A program made the translations under genes and the position numbers. 64,000 bases of DNA, from the NCBI GenBank assembly GCA_963678375.2, contig OY782831.1:62001-126000 (forward strand). The letters are read 5' to 3'. Under the pieces are notes generated by a model. That model saw only the letters and a list, made by a program, of their open reading frames with translations. It ran no database searches and was not told where the DNA came from. How positions within the stretch are numbered: position 1 is the first letter of the stretch; each line of letters begins with the position of its first letter. The stretch is from JAEKNW01 sp963678375 (GTDB taxonomy: Bacteria > Cloacimonadota > Cloacimonadia > Cloacimonadales > JAFGVF01). Positions 1 through 8,758 of this stretch are shown here, one piece after another.

Positions 1-847
1 TAGCCTGTTTTCCATCATCTACGAAGACCGTAACTAAGTTTTCTAAAGTTGCAACACGATATGTAACAGGGTACTTTTCAGGAGCTAAACCAGTAAATGA
101 AATCAAGCTAAGCTTTGCTTTATCAGATTTCACACTACTAAAATCTGATAGATTAGGTTTTGAAAAATTGTAAATATGTGCTTGAAGTTTAAAGGCTTCA
201 TCAATATATCGGTTATCAATTCTTACATCATCGAATCTGTTCTCAGCTCTATATAACAACATACTTAAAAATCTTGCTAAGGATGAGTTATTGAACTGAA
301 TACTTTCAACTTGGATTTCAATTTTATTATTGTCAGACTCATTCAATTTCTCTGCATATTTTTTATACTTATCTTCAAGCAAGTTGAGTTTCTCATTTAC
401 TTTTCTAATCTCAACAAAAGCAGATTCTTCTTGATTCAAATTTAGATAATTAAGTGCTTTGAAGATATTTATATAGATATCTTCATAATCCTCTCCAGAA
501 TAGGCAAGAGTATTATCATTTAATAGCATTGAGCTAGCAGCTCTTGAAACTGACTTAGTAAAAAGTTCACTAATAGCTTCCTCTGCCTTTGTTAGGTGAA
601 AGTTACTTGCATTGAAGTCCTTATCATAATGAAGTATCAGTCCTTTGTATAAATGATATAGAACTCTATCTTTTTCAGGAAAACAGTCATCCTTATTATT
701 TTCAATAATTTGTAAAGATCCTTGAAAGTTTCTATTCTGAATATTAGTGAGTAATTCTTCTTTATATGCATTTCTAGTTCTTAGATTAGAACATCCAATA
801 AATATTAGAAATGATAGAAGGATTAAAATATGTTTGCTATAACTCAT
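1..847 (-). CDS. Lipoprotein, TPR-like, COG3014-type (partial, 3' end cut off)
   Basis: Read directly from the minus strand, starting at ATG 847 after an AGGAG box and running off the left edge, so the C-terminus is missing. The first 19 residues are a lipoprotein signal ending in a FIGC-S lipobox, so the mature protein should be outer-membrane or periplasm-anchored. The body is helical and charged with tetratricopeptide-like stretches (for example LYHLYKGLILHYDKDF and INIFKALNYLNLNQEES). It lies just after an LpoB-like gene in the same direction. A TPR-like lipoprotein beside an LpoB homologue is a recurrent arrangement that I associate with COG3014, but the family name is a recollection and was not tested. 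A role in peptidoglycan synthase control is inferred from position only. Confidence 0.65.
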   Translation of the reverse strand, partial: MSYSKHILILLSFLIFIGCSNLRTRNAYKEELLTNIQNRNFQGSLQIIENNKDDCFPEKDRVLYHLYKGLILHYDKDFNASNFHLTKAEEAISELFTKSVSRAASSMLLNDNTLAYSGEDYEDIYINIFKALNYLNLNQEESAFVEIRKVNEKLNLLEDKYKKYAEKLNESDNNKIEIQVESIQFNNSSLARFLSMLLYRAENRFDDVRIDNRYIDEAFKLQAHIYNFSKPNLSDFSSVKSDKAKLSLISFTGLAPEKYPVTYRVATLENLVTVFVDDGKQA

Positions 848-883
848 AAATCTCCTTAGTGACAGACCCCTAAATAAGAAAAT

Positions 884-907
884 AGGTAACCTGTCGCCAA
901 GTTACCT
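884..907 (-). other. Intergenic hairpin between lpoB-like gene and downstream lipoprotein
   Basis: A 7-bp inverted repeat AGGTAAC/GTTACCT around a 10-nt loop, in the 66-bp gap between two co-directional genes. On the minus strand it is followed by a weak T-rich stretch (ATTTTCTT). It could be a leaky terminator or attenuator that lowers expression of the downstream gene, or an mRNA processing site. Confidence 0.3.
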
Positions 908-913
908 TAAAAT

Positions 914-1516
914 TTATAGTTTAAATTTACCTTTAGAAACAACTTTTTTAAGTTTTTTCTCTCCAATCCAAACAGTTTCATTAGACTCTGTATTAACTAA
1001 TTGAAGATTAACTTGATAATAAACTACTCTTTGACCTTCAATAGCATCGACTATAGATTTTATTGAACCTTGTAAAACAAAATCAGCTCCGAGTTCTTCA
1101 GCTAGTCTTTTAGCAGTTTCTTCAGAAGCATAAGATTGTTGTTGAAGTCTTTCTTCTCTTATCTCCTCTCGTTCGTCCTTGCCTGCTACAAATCTAACTT
1201 TACCAGAATTTATTAATTCTCTTTGCATATCTTTAATGAAAGTAGTAGTTTCGATATGTTCGCTAGTTAGATTACGTACTGTACCAACCGTCACAATAGG
1301 TTTCTCATCGTTTTCAGCGACAAAGTTTAATAACCAGTTTTGGGAGACAACATCTCTAACCATCTCTTCAGATACTTGGCGTGAATCAACATCATTCCAT
1401 CTTCCACTTAGGTCGATTTGCTCATCAACTCCTCTTCTAGAAACTTCTCTTCTAGAAGAACATCCTACAGCAAGTAGAAGGACTAATAGAGCTGAGATAA
1501 TATAAACTTTCTTCAT
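914..1516 (-). CDS. LpoB-like penicillin-binding protein activator lipoprotein
   Basis: 200 aa. Signal peptide with lipobox LAVGC-S (Cys19). The body carries the LpoB/COG3417 signature: DLSGRWNDVDSRQVSEEM near residues 36-53, then a W-LLNF-x-DEKPIVTVGTVRN strand and the helix/strand end ADFVLQGSIKSI...YYQVNLQLVNTES. In enterobacteria LpoB reaches through peptidoglycan to stimulate PBP1b; related outer-membrane lipoproteins occur widely. Start ATG 1516 is preceded by GGAGG at good spacing. It sits 20 nt after a 6-TM protein and before a TPR-like lipoprotein, so the three probably form one envelope operon. The family assignment is confident. The partner PBP is not in this window. Confidence 0.85.
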   Translation of the reverse strand: MKKVYIISALLVLLLAVGCSSRREVSRRGVDEQIDLSGRWNDVDSRQVSEEMVRDVVSQNWLLNFVAENDEKPIVTVGTVRNLTSEHIETTTFIKDMQRELINSGKVRFVAGKDEREEIREERLQQQSYASEETAKRLAEELGADFVLQGSIKSIVDAIEGQRVVYYQVNLQLVNTESNETVWIGEKKLKKVVSKGKFKL

Positions 1517-1536
1517 TATTTCCTCCGATTATTATT

Positions 1537-2493
1537 TTATATACTATCAAAGTAAGTAATTACTTTCTCGTCAATATCTTTTTTATTTTTGTTCTTTATG
1601 TATTGTTGTTTAAAGAAATTATATTGATTTTCTAAGATTCTCCGGTAAATATAAATAACCACTGGAGAAAAGAGAAGTGAAGATACTAAAAAAAGCAATA
1701 TGAAAGAAGGTATTGAACTTAACACATCAATTCGATTTACTAATAATGGAAAGTTAACCACTAGGACTTTTGGAAATAAGCTTCTTAAATAGATAAAGAT
1801 ATTTAAGAGACCATGCTTATAAATTAAGAGAGATAAGGTGATGAAAAGTAAGTTTACTAACCATGATTTTATATAATAACTTTTCATTAGCATAAAGGAT
1901 TCCTTGAGCTTAGAAAGAGCATTTATTTCACTACCCCCTTTATAGAAAAGAAGTATTTGAATTCTCAACATCATTGTGATACTTGAAGTTACTAAAATCA
2001 AGAGAATATAAAGAGGTTCTTGGAATCTATTTAGACCAGTAATATCATAAACTAGGTTAGTTAAGAAATTCAAATTCCAAAGTGGTATAAAGTATATTAT
2101 TCCAAAGCAAATCATCCAAGCAAAAAGTGACATAAGGGTAATAAAAATGCTTATATTATCTTTATCTTTGTAAGGAATTACCTCAATATCATCTTTCTTC
2201 TTTAGACTATTTATAATCTTATGATCAATAGTAACAGAAATATAGTTCCAAATCACCACTATTGCAAAAAGTAAAGAGCAAATCAAAGGAATATTCTGCC
2301 ATGAATAAGACATAGTAAAAAAATAGTTATCTAGTAGCTTTCTTTCATTAACAAAAATAGATAAATCTTGTGGTTGAAGCATAATTTGGAGACCATTCCA
2401 GCCTCCAAAAAAAACTAACTGGATCCAGAGTATTATCTTTGAAAATAGAAATCTATCTTTATTATTTATTGCATCTTCATTATTATAAAGCAA
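1537..2493 (-). CDS. Hypothetical polytopic membrane protein
   Basis: 318 aa, not recognised. About six hydrophobic helices can be seen, near residues 20-40, 68-90, 114-138, 157-180, 207-245 and 262-285. Between them is a charged cytoplasmic loop (NSLKKKDDIEVIPYKDKD), and the C-terminal tail is Lys/Asn-rich (KNKNKKDIDEKV). There is no signal peptide and no catalytic motif I know. It is the first gene of the leftward LpoB-like operon: 20 nt separate its stop from the LpoB-like start, and a divergent promoter region lies upstream. A part in envelope assembly is inferred from position alone. The start is supported by an AGGAGA box just upstream. Confidence 0.6.
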   Translation of the reverse strand: MLYNNEDAINNKDRFLFSKIILWIQLVFFGGWNGLQIMLQPQDLSIFVNERKLLDNYFFTMSYSWQNIPLICSLLFAIVVIWNYISVTIDHKIINSLKKKDDIEVIPYKDKDNISIFITLMSLFAWMICFGIIYFIPLWNLNFLTNLVYDITGLNRFQEPLYILLILVTSSITMMLRIQILLFYKGGSEINALSKLKESFMLMKSYYIKSWLVNLLFITLSLLIYKHGLLNIFIYLRSLFPKVLVVNFPLLVNRIDVLSSIPSFILLFLVSSLLFSPVVIYIYRRILENQYNFFKQQYIKNKNKKDIDEKVITYFDSI

Positions 2494-2518
2494 ATATCTT
2501 CTCCTTCATAACTTTCAA

Positions 2519-2548
2519 CTAAGATAACTAAAGGCCTAGGTTTGTCAA
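2519..2548 (-). promoter_or_regulatory. Putative sigma70 promoter of the envelope operon
   Basis: -35 TTGACA (minus strand of 2543-2548), 16-17 bp spacer, -10 TATCTT or ATCTTA around 2519-2526. It lies back to back with the promoter of the NYN gene. Confidence 0.5.
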
Positions 2549-2571
2549 TTTATTATTGATTTTTTTTATTA

Positions 2572-2601
2572 TTGACAGCTTAGTTTAACTTAGATTAATA
2601 T
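2572..2601 (+). promoter_or_regulatory. Putative sigma70 promoter of the NYN gene
   Basis: -35 TTGACA at 2572-2577, 18-bp spacer, -10 TAATAT at 2596-2601, 27 nt before the start codon. The short leader contains the AAGGAG ribosome-binding site. Confidence 0.6.
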
Positions 2602-2627
2602 CATTACACTAACAAAAAGGAGATATT

Positions 2628-3473
2628 ATGGAAAGAACAGGATTCCAAAAAGTTGGCATCTATGTTGATGTAGCAAACATAGCTCAGAATGGTGGTTATG
2701 GTATAGCTTACGATGTTTTACGAGAATTTGCTTGTCGTAATCATGGTACAGCTGTAAGATTAAATGCGTACTTGGCATACGATGAAGAGAGAGCTAAAAA
2801 TGATGCAGAATATCGTCGTCATTCGCTCAATTTTCATGCTAACTTACGTGATTATGGCTATAAAGTTATTGTTAAATCTGTCCGATTTTTCTTTGATGAG
2901 CTAGGTCATCGCTATGCTAAAGCTAACGCAGATCTTGATCTAGCAGTTGACGCATTATTACAATCAAATCATCTAGATTATGTTTTATTAGTTACTGGTG
3001 ATGGAGACTTTCTACAAGTTATTAGAGCCCTCCAGAACAAGGGTTGCAGGGTTGATGTATTAGGCTTTAAAAATGTATCATATTTATTAAAAAATGAAGC
3101 AGATATTTTTGTCTCGGGATTTTTGGTTCCTGATTTATTACCAGTTCAAGACGAATATGGTGTTCCTCTAAATAAGGAACATTGGGGAGAAATTGGTTCT
3201 TATGTTCGCGGAGTTTGTTATACTTATAATAAAGAGAAAAACTTTGGTTTCTTTAGAGTATTAAATTCAATTAATGAAGGTTTATGGATTACTGATTCTC
3301 GTAAGGAGCATTCCCCTTACAAATCGATTTTCTTCCATTCATCTAACCTACCAGAAGGTATTGAAATTGAATTACCTAATCGTAATCAGATTTTTGAATT
3401 CAAACTAGCTCAAGGTGATAAAGGCTTTCAAGCTGTAGATATTCGAGTTGGTTATAAATACAGTTTTAAGTAA
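2628..3473 (+). CDS. NYN-domain (PIN-like, LabA/DUF88) protein with C-terminal cold-shock-like domain
   Basis: 281 aa. Residues about 8-165 form a NYN/LabA-type PIN-fold nuclease domain. The acidic motifs of the family are present: GIYVDVANI near 10-18, NADLDLAVDAL near 104-114 and LLVTGDGDFLQVI near 120-132, followed by the KGCRVDVLGF strand. Residues about 197-278 resemble a cold-shock/OB domain: NKEKNFGFFRV, then SIFFHSSNL, then FEFKLAQGDKGFQAVDI, the order seen in CSD proteins (GFI, VFVHFS, VxFxxxxxxKGxxAxxV). RNA binding plus cleavage is the likely activity; targets are unknown. It is monocistronic, with its own TTGACA promoter and a strong terminator at 3535-3566. Confidence 0.8.
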   Translation: MERTGFQKVGIYVDVANIAQNGGYGIAYDVLREFACRNHGTAVRLNAYLAYDEERAKNDAEYRRHSLNFHANLRDYGYKVIVKSVRFFFDELGHRYAKANADLDLAVDALLQSNHLDYVLLVTGDGDFLQVIRALQNKGCRVDVLGFKNVSYLLKNEADIFVSGFLVPDLLPVQDEYGVPLNKEHWGEIGSYVRGVCYTYNKEKNFGFFRVLNSINEGLWITDSRKEHSPYKSIFFHSSNLPEGIEIELPNRNQIFEFKLAQGDKGFQAVDIRVGYKYSFK

Positions 3474-3534
3474 ATTATTAAAAAAGAGAAATTATTATAA
3501 GTTTAAGAAGAGTAATATATAGACTAAGATTATT

Positions 3535-3566
3535 AAGTGAGTTAAAAAATAGCTCACTTTTTTTTT
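3535..3566 (+). terminator. Rho-independent terminator of the NYN gene
   Basis: 7-bp stem AAGTGAG/CTCACTT (3535-3541 with 3553-3559), extended by weaker pairs, followed by a run of eight T. Confidence 0.8.
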
Positions 3567-3644
3567 GAGATATAATGCAGGATTTTTTGAATGATCCAGT
3601 CTAAAGAGGTGAAGACATAAAAGAAACCAAAAAAGGAGTATATG

Positions 3645-4160
3645 ATGTTTAAAAAAACTGTATTAGTTCTTGCCTTAATGGCAGTCTTGTTAGGAAGTCT
3701 TTTTGCTCAACCAATGAGATACCAGGCTAAAAGAGAGTTAGGTGAAGAAAGAGGAGTTCATTCCCAATATAAGAATAATCACGGAAGAATGGGAATGGGA
3801 ATGGGTATGCATAACCCTAATGGTGGAAAGAAAATGCATAAAATGTTACCAGGAAGAATGGTCTTAGCTATGGCAGATGAAATAGATTTATCTCAAGCAC
3901 AGATTGATAAAATTAAAGATATTCAAACAGATTTTGGTAAAATGAATAACTCAAAGACAGCTGAGATTGAGAATTTACTAATCGACAAAAGAGCTGCTAT
4001 GCGTGATCATAATTTCAAGGAAGCTAGAAAAGTTACAACAGATATTTATGAAATTCGTCAGGATTTAGCAGTAGCAAAAATTACTGCAATGGAAAATATC
4101 TATAAAGAATTAAGTACAGAGCAAATTGAAAAGCTAAAGAATGAATGTTTAATGGACTAA
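3645..4160 (+). CDS. Spy/CpxP-like periplasmic protein (LTxxQ family)
   Basis: 171 aa from the chosen start. Two ATGs lie in tandem (3642 and 3645); GGAG at 3635-3638 is 3 nt from the first and 6 nt from the second, so the second is preferred. Signal peptide with LFA-Q cleavage (about residues 1-21), then a Met/Gly/His-rich stretch (GRMGMGMGMHNPNGG) that could bind metal. The helical tail has two family-like motifs, LSQAQIDKIKDI and LSTEQIEKLKNE. Spy-like proteins act as periplasmic chaperones or metal/stress sensors. There is no neighbouring two-component system, so regulation is unknown. A TATAAT box at 3571-3576 is a possible -10 without a clear -35. Confidence 0.7.
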   Translation: MFKKTVLVLALMAVLLGSLFAQPMRYQAKRELGEERGVHSQYKNNHGRMGMGMGMHNPNGGKKMHKMLPGRMVLAMADEIDLSQAQIDKIKDIQTDFGKMNNSKTAEIENLLIDKRAAMRDHNFKEARKVTTDIYEIRQDLAVAKITAMENIYKELSTEQIEKLKNECLMD

Positions 4161-4186
4161 AATAAAAAACACTCTCTCTCAAATCT

Positions 4187-4214
4187 AAAGAGGAATGCCT
4201 AGGCATTCCTCTTT
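4187..4214. terminator. Bidirectional terminator between convergent genes
   Basis: Perfect 28-bp palindrome with 12-bp arms (AAAGAGGAATGC and its complement) around CTAG. It lies between the Spy-like gene (+) and the four-repeat SUMF1 gene (-) and can serve both. Confidence 0.75.
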
Positions 4215-4276
4215 ATTTGGAAAAGACAAAAGAAGATACTTCTTCTCAAGTATTGTTTCAATGTTTGAATTTTGTT

Positions 4277-7200
4277 TTAGGGGATACTTCTAACAAGTCT
4301 GAAACCTATAATCCAAGCTCTAGTTGCATAGTTCATAGAAGCTCTTGCAATGTTTGTACAGGCATAAGAACTTTCTGCAAAACTACCTCCTCTAATCATA
4401 CGTTGATCCCCTGTTACTGGACCTGTCGGATTTACTTGAGGAGTATTAGGATAAGGAGCATAATAATCCCAACACCATTCCCAGACATTTCCTGACATAT
4501 CATAAATACCTAGTTCATTAGCTTGCTTAAGTCCAACACTGCAATGAGAAGTTGCATTATCACTATACCAGCCAACCTCATCTAAATTGTTAGAACCACA
4601 ATATGTGTAATTTTCAGATTGATTACCTCCTTTAGCAGCAAACATCCATTCCATTTCTGTTGGTAATCTATAACCACTTGCATTAAAATTACAAGTGATA
4701 TATTCTTCATTAAAAGTATGATTTTGAATAAAAGGAACCCAATCGTCAGGATTACTTCCATAATTTTGGTATGTGTAACAGGGAGTCAAACCCTCAGAAG
4801 TAGATCTGCGATTGCAGTAAGATATGGCATCAACCAAATTGACGCTATCTACTGGCCGATTAGGTTTTGAATAATAGTTTGGATAATGAGAAGGATTAGT
4901 TCCCATAATATTCTGATAATTAATTTGTGTCATCTCATATTTATCCATATAGAAAGAAGATATGGTTACTTGGGAAGATCCGTTATTGAAGGTGCCTCCT
5001 TCAACATATTTAAAATCAGGAGGAAAAATCCAATATTCAAAAACTCCAGTTTCAGAATCAAAAAGACCTGGTTTAAATGCCTTAGCTTTCAATATTGTAT
5101 GATTACTACTTACAAATATTCCTGAAGTATAAACTGTTGAGTTTGAGTTAGGTTCACTTCCATCGGTAGTATATCTAATCACAGACCCAAAAGTTTCACA
5201 TTCAATTCTAACATTAAATGTATCATAACCGTGTCCTCCAGGATGACCAAAGCTAGGAGTAGATACTTGTTCTTGGTGAATACCACGGACACACCTAAAA
5301 CCATTCCCCCAGTGCAAAGTAGTATTTGCAATAAATCCTCGATGATTTATTAAACAATTGTCATTACCATATTGCCATCCTCCTCCTTTAATTAACTTAG
5401 AAGGATTTGTTTGATCTGTAGTGGGATTAATCTGGTTTGTGTTAGATAGACTTCCTTCATGATCCCAACACCATTCCCAAACATTTCCACTCATATCATA
5501 AATACCTAGTTCATTACCATCTTTTGTTCCTACTTCATGAGTTCCATAATCAGGATTTGAAGTTCCACCTGAAATTTGCGAAGCATTACCTGAAAACCAA
5601 GCAACATCCCACACATTATTACTGCCACTATATGTATAGTCTAAAGATTGGTTTCCTCCTTTGGCTGCAAACATCCACTCCATTTCGGTTGGTAACCGAT
5701 AACCATTTACACTCCAATCGCAAGAAATATTAAGAGTATTGTTTGAGTCACTATTCCAGTCGGAAGGCCAGTTATCCGGATTACTCCCATAAATCCCATA
5801 ACTGTAACAAGGAAGCTGATTCTCTTGAATACTTCTTCTATTACAATATTCTATTGCATCAAACCAGCTAACATTTTCCACAGGTTTATTTCCATTATCT
5901 GCAAAATATGATGGGTTATTTCCCATAACTGCTTGATATCCTGCCTGTGTTACTTCATATTTATCAATTAAGAAGGGAGATAGAGTAACATTAGCAAATC
6001 CATTGTTGAAGGTTCCTCCTTCAACTTGAACAAAGTTATCTGGTACTATGAAGTATTCTGCTTCTGAAATAACTGATGGATATAAACCATCTTTGTATGC
6101 TCTTGCTCTTAGGAGTGTAGAGTAGTTTATTTCTATAGATGATGAGTACAGTAAAGAAGATTCGGTTGGTTCACTTCCGTCAGTAGTATATCTAATTTCA
6201 GCCCCCAAGCTAGAACAGGTAATAATTATATCCTGTGAGTTAGTATATATACCTGATGACAGATTGAAGTTTGGAGCTTCAACTTGTCGATCTAATGTAT
6301 TTCTTGCACACCTAAAACCAATATGAATAAAAGGATCAGTAATTGTAGATTCGGTTCTGTAATCAATAAGACAAAGATCCTCTGAACAATTCCAACCACC
6401 TCCTCTCATCACACGTGAATCTCCTGTAGGAGCACCAGTAGGATTAGTTTGTTGAACATCAGAATATTCTCCCATAAAATCCCAACAAAACTCAAAGACG
6501 TTTCCACTCATATCATAGAAACCTAATTCATTAGCTTGTTTTGTTCCAACGCTATGTGTTCCATAATCAGGATTTTCACTTCCTCCGGTAATATATAATG
6601 AATTAGCATTAAACCAAGCAACATCCCAAATATTGTTACTACCACTATAATTAAACCCCGAACTTTGATTACCACCCATAGCAGCAAACATCCATTCCAT
6701 CTCAGTTGGTAAACGATAACCGTTAGCATAAGCATTTAAGTGAACATTATGTTGCTTTGAATTATGATCATCCCAGTCATTAGGCCAATCATCTGGATTA
6801 ACACCGTAAGAATCATAACAATAATATGGATTTAGGTTTTCTTGAATACTTCTCCGGTTACAGTATTCTATTGCATCAAACCAAGTTACCTGCTCAACAG
6901 GTCGATTTAAGTTACCTGTAAAGTAAGATGGATTAGTTCCCATAATCTCTAAGTAACTAGACTGAGTAACTTCATACTTATCTAGGTAAAATGAGCTTAA
7001 AGTTACATCTGCTGTACCATTATTAAAAGTAGCTCCTTCTACAAGAATAAAACTCTCAGGTTGGATAAGAAATTCTGCTTGTCCAATCATTGATGGAATC
7101 ATATCATTCTTATAGGCTTTTGCTTTGATATTTAGGGATGAATATACATCAATAGGACCGTAATAAATATCTGAGTTTTCATTTGGTTCTGAGTCATCAA

Positions 7201-8413
7201 GTGTATAACGTATTGTTGCTCCAGGAGTAGAAGTTGAGATTATTACACTTTGAGAATCGTTGTAGACTCCAGCAGGAGGATTAAAAATTGGCATAGAAAC
7301 TTGTTCATCTAAAGTTGATCTTGCTAAACGTAAACCAACAATCGCATTTCTTGATGTTGGTGTTAAAATACTCCTATGAAATACTCTTGAATTTAAGAAA
7401 GGATTACTCCAACTACCTCCACGAATGCATCTATGTGAGCCACTACTTGATCCATGAGGATTAGTTTGATCATTTGTGGGATATTCACCATATAGATCCC
7501 AACATAGCTCAAAAATATTACCACTCATGTCATATAAACCTAACTCATTAGGAGCTAGTAATCCAACTTCATGTGAGCTACTAGATGAATTTTCATTATA
7601 CCAGGCTACAGCGTTTATGTTTTCACTTCCACTATAAGTATAATTATTTGAGAGATTCCCTCCCTTAGCAGCGAACATCCATTCCATTTCTGTTGGTAAT
7701 CTATAACCATTATTTTGAAAATTACAGGCAAAATTTACCTGATTTAGAGCTGTAGAATTCCAACCTTCTGGCCAAGCTGCAGGATCATAACCATAATCTG
7801 CATATGAATAGCAGGGTGTTAAATTCTCTTCCACACTTCTTAAATTACAATATACTAAAGCATCATACCAAGAAATCATTTCTATAGGGTGATTAGGATT
7901 ATTACCATTATCATAATTATAGGACAGATTTTCTCCTATCAATGCTTCATATTCAGATTGTTTTAATTCATAATTAGATATGTAATAAGATGAAAGTGTG
8001 ATGTTAGACGTTCCATTATTAAATGTTCCTCCTTCAACTAAGACAAAAGTAGTTGGGATTTCATTAGTAACAGCAGCAACGTAATAAAATCTTGTTTCAT
8101 TACTTAGAGGAGCTGTCCAAATATTACCAGAGAAAATGCCCGACAAGTCTTCTTCAAAATCGGTTAGGGGCTTAGTAGATGAATAAACTTTATAAGAGTT
8201 TATACCATTAACTTCATCCCAAGTAAGACTTAGAGTGTTATTATCAGTATTAATACTTATTGAGGTTCCATCAACAAACCGATTAGAATGTTCAGTTGGA
8301 AAGGAAATTGCTACGTTGACTTGGGGTGTCTTTTTGGCTTGTATAGTTGAAGGACACATTAATAAAAAAATAATCATAAAAAAATAATAACAAGAAACAC
8401 GAGAAATTTTCAT
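4277..8413 (-). CDS. Giant secreted protein with four SUMF1 (formylglycine-generating-enzyme-like) domains
   Basis: 1378 aa from ATG 8413. The longer frame begins at a TTG inside the GGAGG ribosome-binding site, so 8413 is the real start. Signal peptide ends at IQA-KK (about 26); an Fn3-like region follows to about 115. Then come four SUMF1 copies beginning near residues 124, 459, 793 and 1134. Each has EGGTFNNG-type opening, a YEVTQ-type motif, GYRLPTEMEWMFAA, ELGxYDMSGNVxExCWD and a RGGS/GGGW end. The first three are followed by a CHB_HEX_C-type Ig domain with the IRYT(T/L)D(G/D)SEP motif. Known SUMF1 proteins include sulfatase-activating oxidases but most are catalytically dead binding or structural domains. 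Only copy 2 keeps both cysteines at active-site spacing. It is monocistronic; the substrate is unknown. Confidence 0.85.
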   Translation of the reverse strand: MKISRVSCYYFFMIIFLLMCPSTIQAKKTPQVNVAISFPTEHSNRFVDGTSISINTDNNTLSLTWDEVNGINSYKVYSSTKPLTDFEEDLSGIFSGNIWTAPLSNETRFYYVAAVTNEIPTTFVLVEGGTFNNGTSNITLSSYYISNYELKQSEYEALIGENLSYNYDNGNNPNHPIEMISWYDALVYCNLRSVEENLTPCYSYADYGYDPAAWPEGWNSTALNQVNFACNFQNNGYRLPTEMEWMFAAKGGNLSNNYTYSGSENINAVAWYNENSSSSSHEVGLLAPNELGLYDMSGNIFELCWDLYGEYPTNDQTNPHGSSSGSHRCIRGGSWSNPFLNSRVFHRSILTPTSRNAIVGLRLARSTLDEQVSMPIFNPPAGVYNDSQSVIISTSTPGATIRYTLDDSEPNENSDIYYGPIDVYSSLNIKAKAYKNDMIPSMIGQAEFLIQPESFILVEGATFNNGTADVTLSSFYLDKYEVTQSSYLEIMGTNPSYFTGNLNRPVEQVTWFDAIEYCNRRSIQENLNPYYCYDSYGVNPDDWPNDWDDHNSKQHNVHLNAYANGYRLPTEMEWMFAAMGGNQSSGFNYSGSNNIWDVAWFNANSLYITGGSENPDYGTHSVGTKQANELGFYDMSGNVFEFCWDFMGEYSDVQQTNPTGAPTGDSRVMRGGGWNCSEDLCLIDYRTESTITDPFIHIGFRCARNTLDRQVEAPNFNLSSGIYTNSQDIIITCSSLGAEIRYTTDGSEPTESSLLYSSSIEINYSTLLRARAYKDGLYPSVISEAEYFIVPDNFVQVEGGTFNNGFANVTLSPFLIDKYEVTQAGYQAVMGNNPSYFADNGNKPVENVSWFDAIEYCNRRSIQENQLPCYSYGIYGSNPDNWPSDWNSDSNNTLNISCDWSVNGYRLPTEMEWMFAAKGGNQSLDYTYSGSNNVWDVAWFSGNASQISGGTSNPDYGTHEVGTKDGNELGIYDMSGNVWEWCWDHEGSLSNTNQINPTTDQTNPSKLIKGGGWQYGNDNCLINHRGFIANTTLHWGNGFRCVRGIHQEQVSTPSFGHPGGHGYDTFNVRIECETFGSVIRYTTDGSEPNSNSTVYTSGIFVSSNHTILKAKAFKPGLFDSETGVFEYWIFPPDFKYVEGGTFNNGSSQVTISSFYMDKYEMTQINYQNIMGTNPSHYPNYYSKPNRPVDSVNLVDAISYCNRRSTSEGLTPCYTYQNYGSNPDDWVPFIQNHTFNEEYITCNFNASGYRLPTEMEWMFAAKGGNQSENYTYCGSNNLDEVGWYSDNATSHCSVGLKQANELGIYDMSGNVWEWCWDYYAPYPNTPQVNPTGPVTGDQRMIRGGSFAESSYACTNIARASMNYATRAWIIGFRLVRSIP

Positions 8414-8425
8414 ATATTCCTCCAA

Positions 8426-8758
8426 GATTGTGGTTTCCTTTTCAAATATGCTTAATATTAATAAATATCTTGCATTAGTGCATCATAATAATTTTACTTT
8501 ATGCTTATACTTAATTAATTGTCAAGTTTAAATTGAAACAGAATTATTTATCGGTTTCTTTGATAAGACTGCACTGGTTAAGTTAACCTCTTCCAACTAG
8601 CTTTCTGATTGTCAAAACTTTTAATTTTTGCGTGATGCTTTTTTAAAAATTTCATCCAGCAAATTACTGATAATAGATTTGTTGTGAATTTATGATATAG
8701 AAAATATTCTGCTCTTATTAATTATTAGGTTTATTTTCTGAACAAAAACTTGTTATTT
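8426..8758. other. Intergenic region upstream of the SUMF1 gene
   Basis: About 340 bp with no coding potential that I can read on either strand. It holds the putative leftward promoter at 8496-8525. No clear terminator for the kinase-like gene that ends at 8759 is visible. Confidence 0.5.
8496..8525 (-). promoter_or_regulatory. Putative promoter of the SUMF1 gene
   Basis: Perfect -35 TTGACA (minus strand of 8520-8525), 17-18 bp spacer, weak -10 ATAAAG/TAAAGT. The leader would be about 80 nt. Confidence 0.4.

Noticed and set aside
4217..4495. Plus-strand ORF opposite the SUMF1 gene end
   Set aside because: It is antisense to a strongly conserved coding frame, Cys/Ser-rich, and has no ribosome-binding site. 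Other antisense ORFs were dropped for the same reason.
8414..8425. TTG start of the SUMF1 protein at 8425
   Set aside because: The TTG lies within the GGAGG ribosome-binding site of the ATG at 8413, which begins a clean signal peptide.
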